This document shows, in pieces, positions 23,837 to 36,390 of a DNA stretch of 64,000 bases (its first letter is position 1; each line of letters begins with the position of its first letter). Made by a program: the position numbers and the translations under genes. The stretch is taken from NCBI RefSeq assembly GCF_020382885.2, contig NC_058514.1, forward strand, positions 14,928,249-14,992,248, read 5' to 3'. Source of the stretch: Scatophagus argus (taxonomy: Eukaryota; Chordata; Actinopteri; Scatophagidae). The notes below the pieces were generated by a model. The model saw only the letters and a program-made list of their open reading frames with translations. It was not told the DNA's origin and ran no database searches.

Positions 23837-25639
23837 GTTTAATCAAATCCAATACTAGATTAGAAAAAAAACACAGATTGAATTCTCCATATTTCTGCAA
23901 TGTCCATTTAGTTCTTAATTTAACACTTCACCAAAACCAAAGTGTCCCCATATGGGCAGAGAGGGACTTCAGCCAGGAACCTGTTGATGAGTGGCTCACA
24001 TTGTCTGTAACCTCACCCGAGACAAACAGGGACAAGTCGGTCAAATTCTCTCCTGTCACTTTTCAAGATGTTCTGCAGTGCCTGCTCTCACTTATTTGAT
24101 TCAGACTGATGGTTTAACAACCAGTCAGCGATATAACGAAAATTAAAGAAGGTCTTCATTTGAAGTGTGAAATAGTCCTGACAGTTAAAGCAGTATTTTG
24201 ACTACACCGTTTAACACCTGCTTAGAATAAATCCATTATTAGAGACAACTTGGTTCCAACCATCTAAGCTGTTTTGCAGTAGAGCAGCCATTCGAAACCC
24301 GTGGGTGACTGGAGGGCTTCAGAGGCAGTGGTACTGCCAAATTGTTTGATTAAAACATTTCATTGCATTTTTTTAAAAAATACAAAGCTAGTTATTTTTA
24401 TATCTAAATGTGCCCTTTATTCAGATCATCTAAATGGAAAATATCAAAGTAAGATGCATATTTTGAATGACCAGTTATGTTTGAATATCATCATACCAGT
24501 AAGTACACAACAGGTATAGATAAGGTGTCTTTCCAGTTGACTAGTTATATTCCCTCCAATGCAGTGACACAAAATGGATCAGGTTTTGAAACAAAAAAGT
24601 GAGTGGGTGACAACCCTACGTCAGTAAAAGCTGCAAGGAAATATGACCCTGATTACATTAAATTTGGATTCATACTAGCAGGCACTGGTGCTGAGCCAAA
24701 AGTGTTGCCAAAAGCCCACAGTGTTAAATTTGGCAAAATCATTTTTTCCTCCCTTTTTTTCCCTCATGTTTTTGTCTGAGAAAAAATGATGTAGGGAGTA
24801 TTATTTTTTTCTATTTTTAATTTGTGTTTTATCTGTGCCACAGCATTCCATTTGTTCCACATTTATCTTCAAAAAAATATTGTTTCGAATACTGCTGAAC
24901 TTGACCAGAGCACACATTGTTCAGTGTAAGATTTTACCAGGGCTGAAAGAAGAAATTTTTATGCATTTGAACTCTGAGTGTGAAAATTTCTGCACAAAAT
25001 TCATACATTGAAATTAAGTAATTTTCGGTGGCGTGGCCAGAATGGGACCAGTTGTTAAAAATTGTTGTTATATGAACCTAATACATCTAACAAGAAAATA
25101 AGAGCCTACTGTATGCACTACAACAAATAACTCCACATTAAGCTGCTTTAAATTCAGACACTGGTGGAATAGCCCTTTTCTCCATTTTTATTTCTCTCAC
25201 ATAACACACCCATGCAAAGTGCAAAATATATCAACCCTACCGTCCTTATAACAAGTCCTAACAGAGTTTATGAAATTGCCTGCTCAGCTTATGAAGCCAT
25301 GATGGATGTCTCTCAAGAAGAAGAAGATTTATTTCAATGGAGCTAATCTCATCAAGGTTAAATGAGCAGATGAATGGATGCAGAGGTTTATGCAGCACCT
25401 TAATGCTTCTGATATGTATGTTTATGTTTTTTGGTGTCAGGAAAAGCTCACAACTAAATAACTAATTTCAAGCGTTATTAGTATTATTAGACAGCAAAAT
25501 CAACCGTGTGTTAAAAATAATGGTAGCAACAGGATTAAAAGGAGGCATCTTGTACCCTAAGGAATCAGGGCATATTACTGAGGACATTAACTGACAAAGT
25601 AAGAGGATGCAAACACAGCAGTTTTAACATTAATCAGGG

Positions 25640-26230
25640 AGAATACTCATGCATATGTGTTTCTTGTAACCATGGTTACCAAATGATCACATGGCATCAA
25701 AACAGTAAGAAGTTCACATGGTTGTATACCTAAATGAATGTAATGAGCTGCTCTTCCACCTTCAGCTTGGCTCACCTTTCAACTTTTATGATATCCTTCG
25801 ACAGGAAGGGTGGCGCAAGGCCTGTGCACTTGTTGAGTTCATAAAAATTGAAATTTTCACATCACTTTCAGGCTTGAGTACGCTTGTCTCGTGGTCCCAA
25901 TGGAAATAATGAATCTGTAAGCAAAATATGCCAACAGCCCTTCATACATCTGAAAATTACACCTGTCAGTGATGGAGAACAATGATTCATAAGTGCCTGG
26001 AATCTCCATTTAAACGCTGTTGTTGAATGACACTCTGAAATATCATAAGCCTGCATATTATCTTCTCAGTGCAATTAAATAGACTGCATGGTGCATCACT
26101 GTTAAGTTATCAAGTGCTCCGTGCAGCTGTAATGTGTGCAAAGCTGCTGGCAGATGGGATAGACAAGATGGAGAGGACTTTGATGCCGTTGTGTGAGATT
26201 TCCAGGTACATGATGTACAAGAAGCAAGAT
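25640..26230. other. Candidate conserved non-coding block
   Basis: Repeat-free sequence with many developmental factor words (TTAATCAG, CATAAATG, CCATTTAAACG, AACAATGATTCAT, TTTTATGATATCC). It looks unlike the neighbouring AT-rich DNA. Conservation itself cannot be measured here. Confidence 0.3.
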
Positions 26231-26233
26231 CCT

Positions 26234-26238
<5 letters not shown>

Positions 26239-26277
<39 letters not shown>
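26239..26277. repeat. (TG)n microsatellite
   Basis: Uninterrupted TG run; adjoining Val-Cys repeat frames are artefacts. Confidence 0.95.
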
Positions 26278-26279
<2 letters not shown>

Positions 26280-26951
26280 ACATGTATATACCAAGGTCTT
26301 TGTCCCTTTTGTTTAAATCAAAGGTGGAGTCAGACACATGCAACTGCAACTGGAATGAGAATAAGTGTGAATAAGGCTTTGTTCACACCTTATTCATAGC
26401 TATTCCCAGTTATAATCCCCACGTGGTAACAATTCATCCTGACAGCAGCGTTCTAAAGGCGAGTAACAATAACAGAAGACATTGTATCTGTTTCTGGGGC
26501 TCAGCCTCTTCTTTCTGTCACCAGTACATGCCAGTTAGCAAAACTGATATGTCTCACCGAAAGCCAATCAAACCACTGCCTGTCTTTCTTCCCATTCATC
26601 TGTATCATCGTCCTCCATAGAGCCAAAGTTACGTCACCTGTCCTGTCTGAATGAAGATTTACTTATTGTCATGACAACGGCAAACAAATTGCTTTCTGAG
26701 TGTTAAAAATACAAGTCGCATGTGGGTCACTTGCTCCAGCATGAGGATTTCCCAGATGTGGCCCAGATCAACACACAGAAACATCGGATGTGTGTCAAGA
26801 GTGATGTCAAAAAATGAAATCTGGGACATTTTGAGGTTGCCTGTTGATCTGAGGAGGAGTAAAAACACGTTACAGGCTCATAAAAAGGCACCCAAGAAGT
26901 TTACAACTGAAGCCATCAGACAAGCAGACCAAATACTAAAGCTGCATGGAA

Positions 26952-26952
<1 letters not shown>

Positions 26953-26987
<35 letters not shown>
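26953..26987. repeat. (TG)n microsatellite
   Basis: Uninterrupted TG run. Confidence 0.95.
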
Positions 26988-26990
<3 letters not shown>

Positions 26991-27689
26991 CTACTGCAAC
27001 TAAGAAATTTGTGTCCTCTTACTGTTATTTTCTATGTGGACATAAATAGATTAAAATGAATGTGTTGATTAGCCTGTTGTTTAGCCAAAGTCAAATTTGT
27101 TCACCTCTTTGTCGCCACCTCGATTATCCATAACCACACACACAAGACAGTGAAGGGAGGAATGCCTCGGTTCACACCACCAGAAACTGGGGGCCAATTG
27201 CGGCGACCAGTTACCATGCCGACGGAAGGCGGTCCCTTTCTATAAAAAGCCAGTAGTGTGTTATTTTACATAATTCCAGTCACTTTGGATTTTCCACTCT
27301 GCTCCTCTAGACTAAGGGAGCTATATTACTGAAGCAGGTTTGAGGAGGCACGTCCAATCGCTGTGCCGCAGTGCCAGCAGCTCCACACCATCAGTTTAGA
27401 CCTGCACCTCAACACGACGCAGGCATGTCATCACCAGATCCTGGGTGTTTTTATCTTGATGTCATTGGTGGGTTATAACAGCAGACACAACCATAACCAT
27501 GTCTGAACCTTGGCTTTGGAACTGTGGATCATGAAAGTGTGTTGCGGAAATCCCTCCACTCTCCAGTTTGTGATTGATTTTTATCTTGCAAATGGGTTCT
27601 ATATTCATGTTTTGACTGGAGCTCAATAAATTATTTAATTTAATCATGTTGTTGTGGAAATTGTGTAAGTCGGTATGGAAGTTGCTGTC

Positions 27690-27790
27690 ATTCTGACATG
27701 CTCATGATATGCTAACATGCTGATGTTCAGCAGATGTACCATGTTCACTATCTTAGCCTAGGGTGCTGGTATGTTAACAGTTGCTAATTC
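27690..27790. repeat. Fish dispersed repeat rich in GCTAACATGCTGATGTT
   Basis: ATGCTAACATGCTGATGTTC followed by GTACCATGTTCACTATCTTAG and GGTATGTTAACAGTTGCTAATT is a word pattern I know from many fish intergenic repeats. Family name not recalled. Confidence 0.55.
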
Positions 27791-28609
27791 TTTTTTAACT
27801 TAAGTTTATTTCATTTACACATCACCCAGAGAGTCACTGTACACCTTACAAGTCGGTAAAGAAAAATATCTATGTAACATATAACAACATGTAACATATT
27901 CCTTTAATTTATATTAAGACTTTCAGTGATGCATAATTAGGGCTGTGGCCACTTTTTTTGTTTTAGCTCTGAGCTGTCTGCTGACTGAGTCACTAAACTT
28001 GATCTCTCTGTCATGTTTCGGTGTCTTTTGGATAGATTTTTTTTTATGCAAATATCATACAAATACTGTGGCTTGCTGTGCAATTTATTATACTAACAGA
28101 CTTGAGTGGAAGGACAGATGTTTGGATTAATGAGTGACCCTCTTCAGTGGTAGACAGCTGCTGCGAGCTGGCAGTCTCTGGAGAGCAGGGCTGCGGACAA
28201 TACCCTGCAGTGCTACTAGAGGAATAAACACCTGGAGTGAAGAGGAACACAGAGGAAGATCGATTTAAAAATAGATTCATCTTCATTCTTGCCTGTTAGC
28301 CAGTAGAGCTGCCAAAATCCACTGCAATGTACTACCATGCTATATAAAGGGGAAATGCACTTTATTTTATAAATGTTAGAGAGGAAATGGGAAAAAGAGA
28401 GGGCACTGAAAGGTAACAGAAAGAACAGGAGTCTCTGGTGAGAGAGCTGACTCCAGTCAGAGGCTAAACTGAACACAAACTCACAGAGACAAACAGAGTT
28501 GTGCTGTAGCTTGCTAGCTTGAAGCTAATATACAGTAAGGTGTCCTGGCACAAATTGATACTTTTGTTAACTACAAATAAACCCATCCTCAAAGTGGCAC
28601 AGGTAGCAG

Positions 28610-28735
28610 GGAGTCAGACAAAGCCAAGATAGAAACAGATGGAGCCACCCATATTGAGCTTCAGATACATCTCTTCAGAAACGTATGGGTGACGTTACAG
28701 AGGCTCCGTTCACTATTTGTTATTCTGTCTGTGCG
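28610..28735. repeat. Fish dispersed repeat fragment
   Basis: AAACGTATGGGTGACGTTAC followed by GGCTCCGTTCACTATTTGTTATTCTGTC resembles the end of a common fish repeat that continues into an AGTCTATGG motif. Diverged fragment. Confidence 0.4.
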
Positions 28736-30019
28736 GTTCTCCAAAATCGGTAGGCTCCATCAATTCTAAACCAGTAAGGAATAAGTTCAATTCAACCCTG
28801 CCACTGGTGTCGATATTTTACTCTGGACTGCCCTGCGTTGTCGTACCTTGAGACACACAACTGGCATGAACAAAAGTACACCAGCTGCAAATGAACCTGT
28901 TAGTTAAGCCACAAATCAGCCAGAATGAAAGCACTCAATTTATGTCATTAAACCTGAAGAAATCATTTGTGTGTCAGATTAAATATCAAACTCTTAATAA
29001 CAGTCTTGCAAGGATTGAACAGACAGCAGCTTCTTAATCACATAACGATGAAATTATTCTTAAATTCACCATGTAAGCACGCTTGAAATGCAAGTCTGAC
29101 TTGCAGTTGACTTCTTTTGGTTTTACCTAAATGTCAAACTGCGGCTTAGTAGAGCACAATTATCGGACAAGAGAACCCTTATAGAAAGTGTTTGTGCCAC
29201 TGTCTGATTAAAAGCTCTCATACAATCACACACAATTTTGCTTTAAGCAGCACTACACTTACCTAACAGCTGTCTTCAGCTTCACTTCACCTTAAAGCCT
29301 TGAGCACAGGTGACAGAAATCCAGAATATTCTGGCAATCCCTCCATCACACGCACATTTTGTTTCAAATAAAATCAGAATATGAGGACATTTTGTAATTA
29401 TTTTAATGGCTTCAGGATTATGCATCTAACCTGAAAAAAGTTGCCCATGTCCAGAAAGATGTAGAGGGGTTGTGTGTTTCTAATTACTTGACCTTTGAAT
29501 TTAAAACACAAATGAATATGTGCATGGAATGACAATGTGTACATACAAAATGTTAGTTGCTCATAGCTTTTCATTCATCCCTATAATCATTTTGTTATGA
29601 TTTTAGAATTAAAAAACCCTCTGCATTTTTCATTTATTTATAGTTTTTTAACAGTTATGGTATATATCCTGCTTGTTTGATCTACAGAGCAGACGCTCAC
29701 ACTTTCTCATTTCAACGTTCCCTCTTGCCTCAGGACGTGTTTTGATGCAAATTTATGAATATGTTGATATAAAGCACATCGTTAGGTATTTGGAATGCTT
29801 TAATATGTGGAGTGTAGCACAAACTACTGAGGGAAGAGGGAAGTGCCCACATGGCCACTGAAGAGGTTAATTTCTACTGACCTTGTTCACAAACTGTTTG
29901 CACATGAACCACATGATTGTTTCATGCTAACCTAAAATTGCATGCACATTTTATTCAATATTATTCTAGCAGTGTATTGGATGGTGAATAGTTTTGTTTT
30001 TTATAAAGCAGCCTGTATT
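28736..30019. other. Intergenic, nothing recognised
   Basis: No supported feature seen. Confidence 0.4.
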
Positions 30020-30222
30020 ATGGAAGTATGCAAATGTAATCACGGTGAACGGATTGGTTATGAGCAAATTAGCAATTATGTGATGGTTGTACAAATGTGA
30101 TTCCACCCTAACGGTGCAATAACAATCTCTGACCAAACACAATGCATTCTCCTTTGGCCACTGACATTCAAGCAATGCTGGCTGTCCAGGCACCAGCTGT
30201 TTATCCCTGATGGACAAAAGCA
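30020..30222. other. Candidate conserved non-coding element
   Basis: Contains octamer ATGCAAAT, GATTGGTTATG, AAATTAGCAATTATGTGAT and CAATAACAATCTC in a short repeat-free span, a cluster typical of vertebrate developmental enhancers (POU, homeodomain and SOX words). Inference only. Confidence 0.3.
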
Positions 30223-33174
30223 CCTTCCCTTCCGTGTGTTACGAAGATGAAGTATTTACAGGGAATGATGATGTTTTTTCCAAGAAGCAGTTCCTCAAGG
30301 AGCACCACTGTACTTACATAACATCATTTTATTACTCATAATGAGATTGTGTGAGACTTTTTATAAAGTACCTGCATTAGGCCCAAACACATTTTTCTCT
30401 AGATTGGAAAAATTGCATTTCTGTTTTTTGCATGATATGTTTCTATTGGCCTCATCTGCTGGCATCACTCTGTTGGCCTGAGACCTTCAGCCAAGACACA
30501 GCTGACTGTAAAGGGGCCTGTATAACAGTCCACACCTTCAAGTCACGGTGCTATGGCCAAAAAACAATGGATTGCTCCTTCAGGGTTGGAGGTAAGATGT
30601 TGTCTCAAGGAAAATGGACCGGCAGATGGTGCATCATCAGTGTCACTGTACAGGAACATTGTAGTGAAGATGACCAGAAAAGCTTTCAAATTACCAGTTG
30701 ATCTACGCTCCAACCCTCACTTATGGTCATGGGCTCTGGGCAATGAGTTCAGCCTTAAAGATAAAGTGAGGAGCTCCTTCCTGGTAGACTGAAGTTTGAA
30801 AGATGTGGACATTTATCAGACAGGGAGGCTCTAATGAAAGACACCATTAGTTCAATGAGGAGAGACAAGTGAGTAAAGTAAAGATAATTGTTTATTACAG
30901 CAGATCATGTGATAGTTAAGTCTTGACAGAAACTCTTAGACTTTGTTACTTAGACTACACAGGGAGATATTGTGATCAAGGGACATCTGCACTGAGCAGC
31001 AGCAAGATAAATCCTACAGTGGGGTCCAGACAGTGGTGGTGATGGTGGCTAATGAATTTGTAAAGACTGAGCAGTGATGGGGAACTGAAAGGGCATGCAT
31101 AATATCACGAATCTACTAAAGGTAGAGAGAGAATCATGTTTGAAAAGACAGGAGCAAGATGACCTAACAATGTAGGTGTGTCATTATGCTCCTGGATTGG
31201 TTTGACCTGCCAATGAGAACAGCTGAAATCTCATTTGAGAGCATTAGACAATGACAGCAGGATATTATGAGTGTGAGAGGAGCGAATGGACAGGATGATA
31301 TGAGGAACTACAAGCTTCAGTGTGCAAAAAGAATTGTCTTGCTGAGAAGTTTCACCAGAGCTATTTCAGGATTTTTTTTTTCTCAGATTCTGGCTTTGTA
31401 AGAGCAACTGTAAGTTGCTGGAAGGGGAAATAAAGTTTGCTCACATCATCAGGAGAACTTTGACCTACACGCTCCAGCCATATAAGATTTCAACCTAGTC
31501 CTGCTCATTTGTCTCCCACGGGCACCTGAAAATCATTTAAGTGCAATTTTAGTTGTTGATGTCCTTTCTAAAGATTTGTTCTCCAGTTCTCAGTTTTAGA
31601 AATAAGACATGGCCTTAAGTGTACTGGTAGACAGAATTAGCATTGTAACAGGTGGCATTTTCTTTTATTATTCTATTAACTGCTATTTTTATCTGTCAGA
31701 TGACAGTGATGAACCTACAGAGAATCATCAGCTGTTTGTGCAGCTCCCCTCAGTTTCACAGAGCTTTACAGTGAGTTTCAGCTTAGTGTTTAGCTCTCCT
31801 GTCATGATTTAATTTGACTTGTTTGATTAACTCTCACCGCTCTCATCGCTCTATTACGACCGCAGCACGGGTGAAAGACTCCGGACAAATAAACCATTAG
31901 AGGACAAAATATCCTGACTTTTGGTTTGCAGTGTGAAGCAAGATCTGAAATTCTTACATGTCCCATATTTCCCCAAGTCTCAGGCTGAGAATTGGGGGTT
32001 TCAGTTGACAAACAGTTAACAGTATGATGAAACCAGTATTTACAATGTAATTTAAAAATGTTCTCCCAATTTTGACAAATTTTTAGAGATGAGGATTATG
32101 TTTTTAATACTTTAGGCCCTGTACAGAAGGAGTGACAGTTTAACTATTGTAGTGCAGCAGCGCTCTCTCTCTCCACTCCTAGCTCATGCTGTACAGTGCT
32201 GTAAAGTAATACAGTGTTCCTACTCACTGTTATGGGCTTTCGGTAATTTTCAGGGGGAGGAAACAAAAGCAATCAGAGGTACTTGTGAATCTGTAGTGGA
32301 GACCCAGTGACTAATATAGCAGCTAATCTGGCTTCCTTGTAGACTGATGGGGCTCGCTCTACTGGCTATTTTTAATACAGACCAGGGATTCATTTGTTGA
32401 AAAGAACAATATTCTCTGACACTTTGAGCACATCTACTTCTGATTAATCAAAGTCTGTGGTGGTGCTTAAAAGTTCGTTTAACTCAGACGTGTGTTCTTC
32501 ATCTATTGCACGACCCCACGCGAAAGCCAAGCTGCAGCTGCACTGAAGCTGTAAGGATTTGTGCACACCACAGACATGGAGCTTATTAATCTCATACTGG
32601 TGTCAGTCTGCTGGCAGTGATTTAATGAGCCAATTAATGTTAAACAGAGGAGTCGCACAGATTAGAAGCAATTCATGTGAAAAATGAATCCTTAATCGTG
32701 TTGAACATGTCGATGTACTCTACACTCTCCTCTTCCTCACTGGAATTAAAGCAGAGTAGTTATTTTACTACTAAAGTAAACTCAAGTGACATGAGATGGA
32801 CTGGATTCAGACTTGAGTCACAAATTTGATGACTTTAGATTCGACTTATAAAATGAAATAAGACTTGCAAGTCGACATGGACTTTAACTCCACTGACTTG
32901 TGATTTCACATGGATCGTGAAAAACTTGATTAACAGGTATATTATTTGTAAACTGTGCCACAAATTAGTTCATTTCCTGAAGTAAATAACTAATTAAAAC
33001 TATTCAATACCAGCAGCAAGTCAACACTTAATTTGTCACAATCCCTAGATCCACGACAGAATCCAATAAAGTTGCAGGAGAGAACCGTGAAGAAGTGACA
33101 TTACGTTACATTACCATTTTCAAGGTAATTTCAGTCATAGCCTTGTCTTGTAAAATGTCAGAATTTGAATTTTA
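30223..33174. other. Intergenic, nothing recognised
   Basis: No splice-supported coding exon or RNA gene seen in this stretch. Confidence 0.35.
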
Positions 33175-33580
33175 TGTTTAGTTTGTTTCCTGTTATATTT
33201 TGTAGACTTTCTCCTCTTGTGTCCTGTTTAACTTTAATTTCCCACCTTTCTCTGTTTTCCCTCCTTTTAGATTGTTTGCCCCGCCCTGATTGTCTTCATC
33301 TGTGTCTGGTCCCTGTTGTCTATGTATACCTGCACTCTACTTGTGTGTTCTGTCAGTTTGTCTGACTTTGTCTGTGTTTCCAGTGCTCGGTTTGCTCCCA
33401 TCTGTGGCCTTTGTGTTCCTTGCCGTTTTGGATAATTTTGCTGTTTGGACTGTTGTTACCTGGACCGCCAGCCGCCTTTTGTTTGCATCTGTTTCCTTTT
33501 GAGTAAGTTTTATTCTGTTATTTATTCATCTCTTCATCTCTCTTGTTGAAGTCTGCATATTGGGTTCTACCACATAACAA
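33175..33580 (+). repeat. Pyrimidine-rich dispersed repeat (probable retroelement 3' end)
   Basis: C/T-rich sequence with GTTTGGACTGTTGTTACCTGG, TGAGTAAGTTTTATTCTGTT and TCTGCATATTGGGTTCTACC, the type found at ends of fish retroelements. Its open frames have no domain. Confidence 0.4.
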
Positions 33581-34768
33581 TAAAATCAATAAATTATCAA
33601 AAATGTTACTGCTAATGTTACTGCTGCTCCTAAAAAACATTATTTTAACCTTTTTTCATTTAGTTTAATGTAACCACAGACAATGACAGAGTATTGCTCA
33701 TGAGTGTTGTTGCTGTTAATTAAAGTTTAGAATAAACTAATAATATAATTCCTCTGCAATTAATCGCTGTAAACAATGGTAGAGGAAGTACCATGATCCC
33801 TCAGTAAAAGTAGCCTTTAAATACCATCCTGTAAAAACACTATTATATTTACAATCCTGGACTGAAGATAGCTAAATGGAAAAAATATTAATAATAAAAT
33901 ATTAATTTATAATTTTAAATTAATTTAAATATTAATTAAAAATTACTAGTAACTAAAAGTGTCAGATAAATGTAGTGAAGTAGAAAATACAATATTTCCC
34001 CCTGAGATTTAGTGGTATAAAGTGTCATGAAAAGATTAAAGCAAAAAACAACAACCTGAATATTGTACTTAACTAGGCTAGTAAATGTACTGAGATGGCA
34101 TTTTTTTTTGACATGTGTTAAATGGGCTTACCTCTTAAAGATTTGAAAATCACCAGATGTACAAAAGCATCACAAATGAACCACAACAGCCTTCTTTCTC
34201 AGAGTTCATAGACATTCATGTGGGGCAGCCAGCATGACTCATCCACAGCAGAAAGCCATCACCAATGCAATATCGTCTGACTTGGTTACTGATTGCAACT
34301 TGCCGCTGTCTACTGTGGGAAACAAAACTTTTCAGCACACTGACAGTAATAGACAGTAAGTACAGACCAGTGTATTGTAGAACTTTGACATCATCCTCTA
34401 TCTTCATTTTTTTCACTCTTAACAGAAACAGGAAAAAATGAAAATTCAATTGAGCTGGCATGCGGACATCTGGTCTGATTGTCAGATCCTTACTGTCACT
34501 GTGTACTTAATAGTAAAAAAAATGTAAAGAGGATACAGCTAAGGTGCAATCGGTTCGCTTTCAAAATATCCTCACATTCAGCAAAATAAAATCTGTAAAC
34601 AGTTTGATGCCATATATGATGATTTAGAACATAAAACAACAAAGAGGACCCCTGCAGCTGTCAACACAAAATTCTCTCCAGTGTGCTCATCTCTGTCATG
34701 TCCTGTCCACATGTCCAGTCTGCTAAAATGGAGGAGGAGGTGGTTTCACTTTTGGGAAGTTCTCACAT
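33581..34768. other. Intergenic, AT-rich
   Basis: The stretch 33880-33955 is nearly pure A/T with TTAAT repeats. Nothing else recognised. Confidence 0.4.
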
Positions 34769-34915
34769 GGTTAACAACTGGCTGGTGAACAGCATTTAGC
34801 CACTACAAAGTCAGATATTACTCCCAGGAGTTGATGGGGACCAAAACGGAGCTAAAAGAACACTGTATTACTCCAAATAATTGCTTATGTTGTGCTTTGT
34901 CTGCTGAATGTAAGA
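34769..34915 (+). repeat. Unnamed dispersed repeat, copy B
   Basis: GGTTAACAACTGGCTGGTG, AGCATTTAGC, GATGGGGACCAAAACGGAGC and TAAAAGAACACTG, then GTGCTTTGTCTGCTGAATG. Same order and strand as copies at 8593-8762 and 40005-40186. Confidence 0.6.
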
Positions 34916-35269
34916 GTGTGTAAAGTTTGTTCTGCTACCCGCAAGATGCCCAAAAATCTAAATAACTAGTAGCTACTGCTGCTTCAAGAAATTATAATTT
35001 CAGATTTGTAAACATTGATGGTAATATTGTATATCATGAAAATAAGACAGCTTGTTGAGCTGGCTTATGGCTGGGGAGTTTTTTATTATTATTGTTGATA
35101 CAGCTAGGCACTCTTTGTGCTAAACCAGGCTATTTCTGTCAGCCTATTTCTTTAGGCTCCAATTGTCCTGAAATTCAGACTAAGATGTGGTTTCCGTTTC
35201 ACTTTATCACCCATGAAACAGTCCAGAACTTTTCTTCTCCATGCCTTCTCACAGTATGTGTTAGCAGCA

Positions 35270-35520
35270 ACTTATATTCTCAGTGATGTGAGTGACAGAT
35301 GTGCGACATGTGCAGTGCATAAAGCATTACAGGGCCATGATGGGAACAAAGTAATCCTAGTGGTCTGTGAGTCTGAACGATTACACACTGGTGGGCATAA
35401 TAGAAGCCCATTATCTGAGGGCCAGAGAGGAATGACAGGGGTGGCGAAGTCACCCGACAGATTAATGAGATTGCCATCCAGTTCCAGGACACCGCAGCTT
35501 GGTCCAAGCCAAATCATTTA
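35270..35520. other. Candidate conserved non-coding block
   Basis: Repeat-free sequence of higher GC than its surroundings, with GACAGATTAATGAGATTGCC and CCCATTATCTGAGGGCC. Open on the minus strand for 81 codons without any domain or splice support, so non-coding is more likely. Confidence 0.25.
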
Positions 35521-35804
35521 GCAGAGAGCGACCTATAAAGAGAGATGTCAGTGGACTGGAGGGGGGGGAGACCTCACAACAATACGTTGATATGATTTCA
35601 ACACATCTAAGCACAACATGTAGATACTGTGAGATACTGTGGGTACTCTTATCACATAGAAAATTGGAAAATAGATTGGCCACACATTTTCTAGATTAAT
35701 TGTTTTTACATTATCTTAGCCTACTGTTTTTTAATCCATTTCATTACAAATCAGATCAATGTAGTTCTTTTTTCAGAAAATCCCTTGGGATACCCTGGCG
35801 TCTT

Positions 35805-35923
35805 CTATTCTAAATTGTCCATAGAAGTGATTGTGAGTGTGAATGGCTGTTTGTCCCTATATGTCAGCCCTGTGATTAAGTGGCGACTTGTCCAAGGTGT
35901 ACCCTGCCTCTCAATTCTTAGGT
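35805..35923 (+). mobile_element. SINE middle fragment (DANA/Mermaid-like)
   Basis: AATTGTCC..TGATTGTGAGTGTGAATGGCTG, TGTCAGCCCTGTGATTAAGTGG and CAAGGTGTACCCTGCCTCTC align with the middle of the copy at 18103-18430. Head and tail are absent. Confidence 0.7.
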
Positions 35924-36227
35924 GAAAATCATCTTGCTGAGACTTGAAATGTGCTTCTGATACGTAATCCATCACAGTGATCGTTTGTTCTAAGTTTATG
36001 TGGCAGTTTAGGTGGTGAATTTGTTGATTCCAAAAGTTTTTCAGGTTGGCGCGTTTTAGCGCTGATCTAAAATTTGTGAAATGGTGTGTCTGAAACCAAG
36101 AATGCTTTCTTGGACAGCATGAAAAGGATAATAGTAATTTAATTGCTATCTTGGCTTACGACAGTTACTAAGAATTAATATTAGGCACATGAGCTAGACA
36201 GTGCAAAATTATTTGTTATGATAAAGT

Positions 36228-36390
36228 CAGGCCCTGTGATTGAATGGCAACCAGTCCAGGGTGCACCCAGTGTCTCGACCACTGTCAGCAGGAATAGGCT
36301 CCACCCCCCCCCCCCCACAACCCTGCACAGATAAGCAGTATAGATATTGGACGGTTGGATGGATGAATGGATGGATGAATGGATGGATGA
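36228..36390 (+). mobile_element. SINE 3' half with (GGAT)n tail
   Basis: GGCCCTGTGATTGAATGGC, CAGTCCAGGGTGCACCC, GGAATAGGCTCCACC, a run of 13 cytosines, then GATAAGCAGTATAG and a (GGAT/GAAT)n tail. It lies about 300 bases downstream of the middle fragment and on the same strand, so the two may be parts of one disrupted insertion. Confidence 0.75.

Noticed and set aside
28044..28286. Serine-rich minus-strand frame with an acceptor-like CTTCACTCCAG
   Set aside because: No usable donor within the open part and no recognised similarity.
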